From positions 1 through 17,850 of the forward strand of contig PBSP01000080.1 of assembly GCA_002726845.1 (NCBI GenBank): 17,850 bases of DNA, written 5' to 3'. The stretch is from Methanobacteriota archaeon. Its GTDB lineage: Archaea > Thermoplasmatota > Poseidoniia > Poseidoniales > Poseidoniaceae. This document shows, in pieces, positions 7,953 through 13,576 of this stretch. Every line of letters starts with the position of its first letter. Position 1 is the first letter of the stretch. Below the pieces are notes generated by a model. That model searched no databases. It had not been told where the DNA came from and saw nothing but the letters and a program-made list of their open reading frames with translations. The position numbers and the translations under genes are program-made.

Positions 7953-9134
7953 ATGAGCGACCATGTGATTGCTGTGCTCCCTGGCGACGGTACAGGAAAG
8001 GAAGTTGCGATTGAAGCACAACGCATACTCGCTACAATTCAGGAGCATACAAACCATGGTTTTGAGCAAAGCGTAATTCCTTGCGGCGGCGAGCATTATC
8101 TTGCAACCGGTGAGGAGTGGGCGGAAGGTTCTTTCGAGTTTTGTCGTGATGATGCTGATGCCATTTTTATGGGGGCAATCGGATTCCCTGGAGCACATTT
8201 ACCGAACGGCGACCTTGCAGGAGGTTCCGTTATACTGGGTATGCGTAGTGGTTTGGATTTGTACGCCAATGTACGACCAATACGACTCTACGAAGGTGTC
8301 CCTCACAAAATTCATGGGAAATTTACGAAAGTTTGGGACCCAGACATGGTGGATATGGTCATTCTGCGCGAGAACACAGAAGGCCTCTACCACTCGTTGC
8401 TTCACCGAAGCGCTCAACGCGCAAAAGGATTGGAAGGATATGAGCCACCTGCTATCGAATTTCCAGGGCTAAAAGGCGAGGTTGCGTACGACCCGAGACC
8501 AATCTCTTCACACGGTTCAGAACGTTTGATTCGTATGGGTTTTGAAATTTGTAAAACGCGAAATGGCGCCCCTGTTGATGCAGTATCACGCGTATCATGC
8601 ATCGACAAGAGCAACGTGACGCGTGGCTGTCAATTGTTTCGACGATCATTTGATAATGTCGCAACTCAGTACCCCAACATCAATACTGATTATGGTTACA
8701 TTGACGCTTTTACACAGTGGTTAACCCGAACGCCTGAATTTTACGATGTGGTCGTTACTTCCAACATGTTTGGTGATATTGCAACCGATCTCGCATCGGT
8801 TCTTCAAGGGGGAATGGGCATGGCTGCATCTGGAAACATCGGCGATAATCATGCATTTTTTGAGCCGGTTCATGGTTCTGCACCTAAACACGCCGGTCAA
8901 AACAAAGTCAATCCTATCGCAAGCATCAATTCCATTCAAATGATGTTGGATTGGTTGGCCCGTCGCAACAACGATGATAGCCTGCTTCATGTGTCAAAAC
9001 TCCTCGATCAAAGCGTTGCTGAGCACCTAAAGGACGGTAAGTCCCTGACCTACGACTTGGGCGGTACCGCCTCTTGTACAGAAGTCGGCATCTCGATTGC
9101 TGGCCGTTTAACAACGCATCTCAAAGAACTTTAA
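7953..9134 (+). CDS. Isocitrate/isopropylmalate-family decarboxylating dehydrogenase
   Basis: This 393-residue beta-decarboxylating dehydrogenase oxidises a 2-hydroxy acid and releases CO2. The start MSDHVIAVLPGDGTGKE aligns with family N-termini, so I prefer ATG 7953 to upstream alternatives such as ATG 7914. Substrate arginines lie in RSGLDLYANVRP (98-109) and RENTEG (139-144). Tyr146 and Lys219 (IDKSN) are the probable catalytic pair. Metal ligands Asp251, Asp275 and Asp279 lie in YIDAFTQ and NMFGDIATD. The cofactor loop EPVHGSAPKHAGQNKVNP contains Lys312, His313 and Val319, resembling NADP-dependent isocitrate dehydrogenase (Lys-Tyr...Val) more than the Asp-Ile pattern of NAD enzymes; this makes NADP plausible but unproven. 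Isocitrate, isopropylmalate, homoisocitrate and tartrate are all possible substrates. The gene lies between purH (55 bp upstream) and purN (137 bp downstream). Confidence 0.88.
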   Translation: MSDHVIAVLPGDGTGKEVAIEAQRILATIQEHTNHGFEQSVIPCGGEHYLATGEEWAEGSFEFCRDDADAIFMGAIGFPGAHLPNGDLAGGSVILGMRSGLDLYANVRPIRLYEGVPHKIHGKFTKVWDPDMVDMVILRENTEGLYHSLLHRSAQRAKGLEGYEPPAIEFPGLKGEVAYDPRPISSHGSERLIRMGFEICKTRNGAPVDAVSRVSCIDKSNVTRGCQLFRRSFDNVATQYPNINTDYGYIDAFTQWLTRTPEFYDVVVTSNMFGDIATDLASVLQGGMGMAASGNIGDNHAFFEPVHGSAPKHAGQNKVNPIASINSIQMMLDWLARRNNDDSLLHVSKLLDQSVAEHLKDGKSLTYDLGGTASCTEVGISIAGRLTTHLKEL

Positions 9135-9171
9135 ACGGATTCATTCACTGAAAAATTAACACCGTTCGCAA

Positions 9172-9193
9172 CCAGTGAAATCATCTTCACTGG
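9172..9193. repeat. Perfect 8-bp hairpin between the dehydrogenase and purN
   Basis: CCAGTGAA (9172-9179) and TTCACTGG (9186-9193) are exact reverse complements separated by the 6-base loop ATCATC. It lies 37 bp after the dehydrogenase stop and 78 bp before the purN start, in the longest gap of the plus-strand gene run. It could be a transcript 3'-end hairpin or an operator for purN. There is no strong T-run after it (only CTCTTTATC), so a simple intrinsic terminator is not supported. Confidence 0.45.
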
Positions 9194-9271
9194 CTCTTTA
9201 TCAAAGCAAATTGAAGCCTCAGCAGTTAGGCTCATCGAAAGGACTGAAACGAACGAGCGTGTGGGCAATGC

Positions 9272-9907
9272 ATGGAGGGATTACGGATTTTATCCCGAAC
9301 AGGGAGCCCTTCTCATCCCATCCGAGTTGCTGTTTTCTTCTCAGGTTCCGGGACTGGATTGAACGCTCTTCTCAGCCACCAAGCAAATCAAGGGTGCAAT
9401 CACAAAACCGTAGTATGTGTTACAAACAAAGAAAAGGCAGGAGGTATTGTTTTTGCTGAAAATCACAGAGTACCCGTAATTCAAGAACTCTTGGATGCGG
9501 GTGTTGAACCCGAAAAACGGCGTTTGGACCATGAGTCAAGAATTATTGAAAGACTGGAAAAATACGATGTTGAATTAATTGTCCTCTCTGGATATATGCG
9601 GCTTTTGTCGAAGAATTTCGTCGACCGATTTTATCCACGAATTGTTAACATTCACCCCTCGTTGTTACCGGCGTTCCCTGGCGCAGATGCGCATGCTGAA
9701 GTACTCAAGACTGGAGTTAAGGTAAGCGGTTGCACCGTACATCTTGTTGATGATGGCATGGATACTGGAACTATACTCGCACAGCGTCGCGTTCCAGTTT
9801 TTGAAACGGATGAGCGTTCACAACTTGCACGACGCATCCAGGTTGAAGAGCATAGGCTCTACCCGTCTGTTATAGATTTGATTTGTTCAGGTCATCGATT
9901 TGATTAG
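9272..9907 (+). CDS. purN: Phosphoribosylglycinamide (GAR) formyltransferase
   Basis: PurN transfers a formyl group from 10-formyl-tetrahydrofolate to GAR, the third step of de novo purine synthesis. The 211-residue protein begins with a nucleotide-phosphate loop VFFSGSGTGLNALL (21-34). The usual loop reads GSGSN, so this is a mild variant. The folate/catalytic core LSGYMRLLS...IVNIHPSLLPAFPG gives catalytic Asn126 and His128, and VDDGMDTGTI gives Asp164, the counterpart of Asp144 in the E. coli enzyme. The tail RRIQVEEHRLYPSVI is typical of the family. Start ATG 9272 gives an N-terminal extension of about 16 residues before the first strand; no better start or Shine-Dalgarno is visible. Its last 38 bp overlap the 3' end of the convergent MobA-like gene. 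It pairs functionally with purH, 1.4 kb upstream. Confidence 0.95.
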   Translation: MEGLRILSRTGSPSHPIRVAVFFSGSGTGLNALLSHQANQGCNHKTVVCVTNKEKAGGIVFAENHRVPVIQELLDAGVEPEKRRLDHESRIIERLEKYDVELIVLSGYMRLLSKNFVDRFYPRIVNIHPSLLPAFPGADAHAEVLKTGVKVSGCTVHLVDDGMDTGTILAQRRVPVFETDERSQLARRIQVEEHRLYPSVIDLICSGHRFD

Positions 9908-10394
9908 GATGATTGAAATTTTCTAGGCGGTCTCCTAAGAAGGCCATTTGATTTCTTTTTACATCTGCGAAAAGATGTTTCAAACTCAACGCAGGGGAGG
10001 GTTTGTATCCTTTGGGAATCCGTGCAAGTGTATACTGTTCTTGGCCTTCCGCGTCGACGGGGATACCTGGTGATTGAGCAAGTATGGTGGTAATGGCGGG
10101 CCCATCCAATCGGTACATATCGCATGGAAACAATTGGATTTCTTCCGGGTTGTCTTCGATGAACTTCCAAATTATTTCTGCCAAAGTTTCTGCTTCCGGA
10201 GGGTCTAGCCAACATTGTTCATTGAACAATGATGCGCGATCTGCAGTCCCACAAGCAACAACGACCCTGCAATTCCTCGATTTCAATTCTCTTGCAAGTG
10301 TGTTTACGGTATCAAAAAGCAAGGCCTTATCTTGGCTCATTCGAGTGCCTTTTCCACCCGCAAGAATAAGACATAGCAGAGCCATGGTGTTCAC
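9870..10394 (-). CDS. Shortened MobA-like nucleotidyltransferase
   Basis: This 174-residue protein has the NTP-transferase opening LILAGGKGTRMSQDKALL (9-26), matching the MobA signature LAGGxSxRMGxDKA for binding a guanine nucleotide. A metal-site CDM follows at LFPCDMYRLDGPAI. Near the end, ENFNHPNQIDDLNK resembles the FxNxNTPxDL tail of MobA. MobA links GMP to molybdopterin. However, the family's GPLAG loop is absent; the corresponding place reads WLDPPEAETLAEIIWKF, and the protein is about 15-25 residues short. Substrate specificity is therefore open: it could act on molybdopterin, another phosphorylated alcohol, or be a regulator. The GTG start at 10394 overlaps the upstream gene's TGA as GTGA, which decides the start over ATG 10385. 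The 3' end overlaps purN by 38 bp. Confidence 0.8.
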   Translation of the reverse strand: MNTMALLCLILAGGKGTRMSQDKALLFDTVNTLARELKSRNCRVVVACGTADRASLFNEQCWLDPPEAETLAEIIWKFIEDNPEEIQLFPCDMYRLDGPAITTILAQSPGIPVDAEGQEQYTLARIPKGYKPSPALSLKHLFADVKRNQMAFLGDRLENFNHPNQIDDLNKSNL

Positions 10395-10615
10395 ACAAGC
10401 TGATCCAATGACGTCATCGCCTGTTCCAATTCGTCAAGTAAATCGCGAACACGATCGAGTAGTGCTTGTCGCTCACGACTTGAGCGGGCTTGCGGTAGCC
10501 ATTCAAGCAAGCGACGGACGTCTCTCGCATCGCGTTCAACGGTCCATGACAAGACCTGCTCAAGAACTGGGTCCTCGGTGGGAAGGAAGCGTTCAGCCAT
10601 GAAGTGCCGATTCAT
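10391..10615 (-). CDS. Small helical hypothetical protein
   Basis: This is a 74-residue protein (69 if ATG 10600 is used), strongly charged and almost entirely predicted helical. The C-terminal two thirds is a heptad-like amphipathic helix pair rich in Arg, Glu and Leu (RRLLEWLPQARSSRERQALL, then RVRDLLDELEQAM). No cysteine cluster or known motif is visible and I do not recognise a family. It is treated as real because its stop overlaps the next gene's start by GTGA, its start lies 10 bp after the upstream gene's stop, and its composition is protein-like. The position between a helical protein and a nucleotidyltransferase suggests a small partner or adaptor protein, which is inference. Confidence 0.65.
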   Translation of the reverse strand: MNRHFMAERFLPTEDPVLEQVLSWTVERDARDVRRLLEWLPQARSSRERQALLDRVRDLLDELEQAMTSLDQLV

Positions 10616-10625
10616 TCAAAGCCCA

Positions 10626-11252
10626 TCAAGATAGTTGTAGGAGGAGGCGATTTCGGATTCGTTCGAACAACTCTCCTCCTTGCGAAGTGTTCCGAATTAA
10701 ATCCTCATGTGATGCACAACGTTGTTGATCCAACGATAGAAGCAAAATCATCAATTGAGACCAGACATCGCTCTGAAGGGCAGCGGCCTGAATCCATTCA
10801 TCATCAGGAATTTGACGTCCGCCGCGCACAAATTCCTCAGCGATTTCCAAGAAAACCTCTACCGAAACTCGTTCCTGAATAAGCTGGAGAAGTACAGTCC
10901 ATGCGTTTTCACCAAGTTCATCATCGGACATATTCGCAAGAAGTAGGCCAACAAGTTTCAGATCTTCTCTTCCTCCCCGTTTCCACAGTTTTGGGATAAA
11001 TTTTGCAATTTTGATGCGGTCTTTTTCACTGGTAAGCAGCCATGAAGCAATGCGGCGCATTTCAGGATCAGGAGTACCGATATGGAATGTGTAATGTCCG
11101 GATTGTGCGAGCCGGTCCGTCATCGATTTTGTTATCATTCCAGGCACGCCGTAGGTATATGCCTCACGGAGCATCGAGAGTCGTTTTCTACGTCGGAGTG
11201 GAAAAGAAGTAAAACCATCCAAGTAATCATCCAAAGACGTTTTTTTCATCAC
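10626..11252 (-). CDS. All-helical hypothetical protein, possibly HEAT-like
   Basis: The 208-residue protein has no recognisable catalytic motif. A basic N-terminal stretch LRRRKRLSMLREA (19-31) is followed by successive amphipathic helices, for example PEMRRIASWLLTSEKDRIKI (63-82), REDLKLVGLLLANMSDDEL (95-113) and NAWTVLLQLIQERVSVEVFL (116-135). The spacing of the helices is reminiscent of HEAT/Armadillo or DNA-alkylation-repair AlkD-like folds, but this is a weak structural impression. Start GTG 11252 (GTG-ATG-AAA) overlaps the TerB-like gene's TGA as GTGA, which indicates translational coupling; the in-frame ATG at the next codon is the only near alternative. The downstream small gene begins 10 bp after its stop. 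Confidence 0.7.
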   Translation of the reverse strand: MMKKTSLDDYLDGFTSFPLRRRKRLSMLREAYTYGVPGMITKSMTDRLAQSGHYTFHIGTPDPEMRRIASWLLTSEKDRIKIAKFIPKLWKRGGREDLKLVGLLLANMSDDELGENAWTVLLQLIQERVSVEVFLEIAEEFVRGGRQIPDDEWIQAAALQSDVWSQLMILLLSLDQQRCASHEDLIRNTSQGGELFERIRNRLLLQLS

Positions 11253-11731
11253 GTTTCACCGTGGTTTTTCTTTCGAACGTTATCAAAAAGTGTGGTTACA
11301 ACTCGGACCGAATCTCGAAGATTGTTCAAGGTTTTTTCAACCATGTTTGGGTCTTCAAATCGTTCCTTGACCAAATCTCTTAATTCACTTTCAACGAGGT
11401 TGTGTTCTTCATCGTCAATAGCAAAGATTTCCCGGAGGTGAGCCATGACTCTGAATTCGTCCTTCGACAACGATGCATTGATGATTGCAACCTCGAAAAC
11501 AGTCTTGTAAACTTCATGTTGTTCTTCAGCAGAAAGAAGATCGCCTTCTTCTGTTGTGACGCCGTTAAGTATTGCTTGATAGATTTCTGCCGGCTGGTGA
11601 GGTTCCAGATTCAAACAAGACGATAAACGTATGATTAGACGCTTTTCTTCGCGCGTCAGCACACCATCAAGCAGCATGACCTCAATCGTGCTGCGAAACG
11701 CAGCGAGACGATGAACGGCTTTGGCGGACAC
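11249..11731 (-). CDS. TerB-like helical domain protein
   Basis: The 160-residue protein resembles the TerB/DjlA-type helical metal-binding fold. An acidic turn in VMLLDGVLTREEKRLI (18-33) has the DGxLxxEE pattern typical of this superfamily. A second copy of the pattern lies in FEVAIINASLSKDEFRVMAHLR (79-100), followed by FAIDDEEH. Two such turns fit the duplicated helical arrangement of TerB-like domains. TerB proteins are linked to tellurite and stress phenotypes and to membrane-associated complexes, but the DGxxxxEE fold also occurs in unrelated contexts, so no specific function is claimed. The GTG start at 11731 has GGAG only one base upstream, too close for a normal ribosome-binding site. 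It is the first gene of the tightly coupled minus-strand set. Confidence 0.7.
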   Translation of the reverse strand: MSAKAVHRLAAFRSTIEVMLLDGVLTREEKRLIIRLSSCLNLEPHQPAEIYQAILNGVTTEEGDLLSAEEQHEVYKTVFEVAIINASLSKDEFRVMAHLREIFAIDDEEHNLVESELRDLVKERFEDPNMVEKTLNNLRDSVRVVTTLFDNVRKKNHGET

Positions 11732-11781
11732 GCTCCTTCGTAAGAAGAACTTCTTCTTGAACCCACGCGATGATTTTTTGA

Positions 11782-11817
11782 AAATGAGATGATTTAAACA
11801 ATTCTTTTATCTCATTT
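11782..11817 (-). repeat. 9-bp inverted repeat just after the glycosyltransferase stop
   Basis: AAATGAGAT (11782-11790) and ATCTCATTT (11809-11817) are perfect reverse complements with an 18-base A/T-rich loop. Read on the minus strand, the first arm starts immediately after the TAG stop of the glycosyltransferase. The hairpin could mark its transcript end. The loop contains TTTAAAT, which could instead act as a TATA element for the TerB-like gene that starts about 65 bp downstream. The two readings cannot be separated by eye. Confidence 0.4.
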
Positions 11818-12696
11818 CTATCGGAATCCTGCACTGTGTTCAAGTTCTCGAAGTTTTTTTACAATATCTTCTGTGAAGGTTGCTTTAATCTGAACATCAT
11901 TGTAGCCACCAAAGACGTTTGACGTTTCCAATGTCAGTTGTTGAGATGCTGGTATCGCTGGGAAGGTACGATTAACACCATCCACTACTGCGATTGGGAC
12001 TTCATGTTCAATCGCAAGTGAAGTAAGCCACAAATCATCATTTTTCGGACAACACTCAAGAAATTCTCTTCCGCGCTTTTTCGCAATCTTCAGAAAATTA
12101 GGGCCATATATTTCGCCCATTGAAGATGTGTAGAAATTGAGATTTGATGGATGTGTGGTAATCCCTGGAGCCCATTCAAGATACGGTAGTGCTTCGGTTC
12201 CTTCTTCATTGAGCCGAATGCGATGTGCACGATAGGCGTGAAGTTGATCGGGACTGTTCTCAATGGATTGTGAAAGTTTCTTCAACCACCATTTCGGGTA
12301 GATGTGATCGTCGTCTCCAGTCGCATGAGGCCGGTCAAAGTTTTCTACCAATTCAAGAAAGGGGTAATACTTCGTGTGTGGTCCAAAGTTCTCAACGAGT
12401 TTGATTTCGAGACCTCGACGAAGAAGGCGTTGCAAGCCCTTTGTCGGATGATCAAACAAAGATCGGTCGTCAACAAAAAGAACCGCTCTCGAAGGGCGAA
12501 TGTGGCCTCTTGCAATAGCTTCCAATGAAAGGTGTGCGGTTTGAAACCGAACCCCATACGTTGTCATTGAGAGTGTTGGTCCATGTTCGGACAACATTGA
12601 TTTTGATGAAATCCGATTGAAGAGATTTAATTTTATCATGCTCATGGTGATTTTTAGTTTGTAAGGGAGGTTACGGATGAATGCTGTAACCCCCAT
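11818..12696 (-). CDS. Glycosyltransferase-like protein (GT-A type)
   Basis: The 292-residue protein looks like the glycosyltransferases found in capsule and surface-polysaccharide clusters. The GT-A opening is TLSMTTYGVRFQTAHLSLEA (41-60), equivalent to the strand-helix that binds the sugar nucleotide. A metal-binding DxD-type site occurs in ATGDDDHIYPKWWLKKL (125-141), followed by LHAYRAHRIRL and, at 216-223, CPKNDDLW, whose acidic pair is the likely catalytic/acceptor motif of this subgroup. The N-terminal 30 residues are basic and hydrophobic (KLKITMSMIKLNLFNR), perhaps membrane-associating. The donor and acceptor sugars are unknown. Start ATG 12696 is the only good start before the core. 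It is transcribed divergently from the membrane protein at 12836 and looks monocistronic. Confidence 0.78.
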   Translation of the reverse strand: MGVTAFIRNLPYKLKITMSMIKLNLFNRISSKSMLSEHGPTLSMTTYGVRFQTAHLSLEAIARGHIRPSRAVLFVDDRSLFDHPTKGLQRLLRRGLEIKLVENFGPHTKYYPFLELVENFDRPHATGDDDHIYPKWWLKKLSQSIENSPDQLHAYRAHRIRLNEEGTEALPYLEWAPGITTHPSNLNFYTSSMGEIYGPNFLKIAKKRGREFLECCPKNDDLWLTSLAIEHEVPIAVVDGVNRTFPAIPASQQLTLETSNVFGGYNDVQIKATFTEDIVKKLRELEHSAGFR

Positions 12697-12732
12697 AACA
12701 ACTCAACCTGTTGGTGTTTTTACGTCAAGAAT

Positions 12733-12746
12733 TGATTATTTAATCA
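12733..12746. promoter_or_regulatory. AT-rich palindrome in the divergent intergenic region
   Basis: TGATTA-TT-TAATCA is a 14-base palindrome about 37 bp from the start of the glycosyltransferase gene and about 90 bp from the divergent membrane-protein gene. Its core (TTTAAT / TTAAAT) could be the TATA element of the minus-strand gene. The symmetry also fits a dimeric repressor site that overlaps that promoter. The rest of the 139-bp intergenic region shows purine-rich GGGAGGTAAGGGTGGGAAAA and nothing else clear. Confidence 0.35.
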
Positions 12747-12835
12747 CGTCGATGCATTCTACTTTGACAGAAAAACGGGAGGTAAGGGTGGGAAAAAGGG
12801 TTGAATCCATAAGGGTTGATAGTCAGCATTAACCT

Positions 12836-13411
12836 ATGAAGAAAGTGATAATGCGTCAGTACTGGCGTCTTCAGCAGTCTCAGACCGTCATATCTATGGT
12901 GTTCTGGACGACCACATTGACGCTTCTAATTTGGCCGTATGTAAGGTGGCGTTTTGAGTCAACATGTGATTCAGGCCTATGTTTCTCGAATGAAATTCTG
13001 GGCCTGCCGTCAACTTACATTGGACTCATGTCGATAGGTCTTCTTGTTCTCTTGACTGTCTTGTTGATTGGGTATATTTACGATGTCGGCCTTGGTTTGT
13101 GGAAGGAACATCTCACAATCTCCACAGAACGAAACCCATTCGGCGTTTATCTGATATCGCCTCCGATGGGCCTTATTTTGGCACAGACCAACATGCTTCT
13201 GAAAAAAATCGCAGAGGATGATGAAGACGTTCAACGACATGTGGCGTTTGTTGAACGGTGGTTGGAATGGAATGCGGATGAAGAGATCTGGGCACGGGCT
13301 ATGGATTCTTGGAAGAATTCAATGGGTGATGAAGACCCTTACTTGCCGTTTCTAAGTGAGAAAACTCGAGAAAATCTGGTCGAACGTTCGTCAACATTGC
13401 CCAAGGAATGA
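12836..13411 (+). CDS. Two-helix membrane protein, function unknown
   Basis: This 191-residue protein has predicted membrane helices at about 17-36 and 59-84. They are joined by a short loop holding two cysteines (Cys44 and Cys49, in STCDSGLCF) that could form a disulfide outside the cell. The C-terminal 105 residues are soluble, helical and acidic, with several tryptophans (ERWLEWNADEEIWARAMDSW at 140-159). The region around residues 88-105 (WKEHLTISTERNPFGVYLI) looks ordered rather than linker-like. No enzyme motif is visible and I do not recognise the family. The start is ATG 12836; a weak CCATAAGG about 27 bases upstream could be a TATA element for a leaderless transcript. The gene is followed by the 165-bp leader of dnaG. 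Confidence 0.75.
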   Translation: MKKVIMRQYWRLQQSQTVISMVFWTTTLTLLIWPYVRWRFESTCDSGLCFSNEILGLPSTYIGLMSIGLLVLLTVLLIGYIYDVGLGLWKEHLTISTERNPFGVYLISPPMGLILAQTNMLLKKIAEDDEDVQRHVAFVERWLEWNADEEIWARAMDSWKNSMGDEDPYLPFLSEKTRENLVERSSTLPKE

Positions 13412-13491
13412 AACGTAATTTTTTCCACAGTTTCAAACAGAGCATTGAAAAGGTGTAGGCCTCAGGACCACCTGCTGAATCACATTCACTT

Positions 13492-13545
13492 GGACAGGAT
13501 TTTATCCTTGTTCGCTGCACTGCGCCCCTGATGGGACGAATGCGC
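13492..13545 (+). promoter_or_regulatory. Two consecutive hairpins in the dnaG leader
   Basis: GGACAGGAT (13492-13500) pairs with ATCCTTGTTC (13504-13513) around a TTT loop with one bulged T. A second hairpin can form from GCGCCCC (13522-13528) with GGG (13533-13535) and GCGC (13542-13545), with an asymmetric ACGAAT bulge. They lie between the upstream gene's stop and a strong ribosome-binding site, so they could be part of a 5' leader. No known riboswitch consensus was recognised. The pairing was judged by eye without folding energies. Confidence 0.35.
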
Positions 13546-13562
13546 CGACTGTGAGGAGGCCG

Positions 13563-13570
13563 AAAGGAGG
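13563..13570 (+). promoter_or_regulatory. Strong Shine-Dalgarno for dnaG
   Basis: AAAGGAGG ends 6 bases before the ATG at 13577, an ideal spacing. It decides the start over the in-frame ATG at 13619. Most other genes in the window show no Shine-Dalgarno, so this gene is the exception. Confidence 0.85.
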
Positions 13571-13576
13571 ATTCAA

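Noticed and set aside
10084..10602. 172-residue open frame on the plus strand
   Set aside because: It runs antisense through the MobA-like and small helical genes, has no recognisable domain, and the minus-strand reading has motifs and GTGA-coupled junctions.
13412..13576. A tRNA or known stable RNA before dnaG
   Set aside because: No cloverleaf, T-loop (GTTCNANNC) or C/D-box pair with correct spacing could be found on either strand. The region is kept only as a possible leader.
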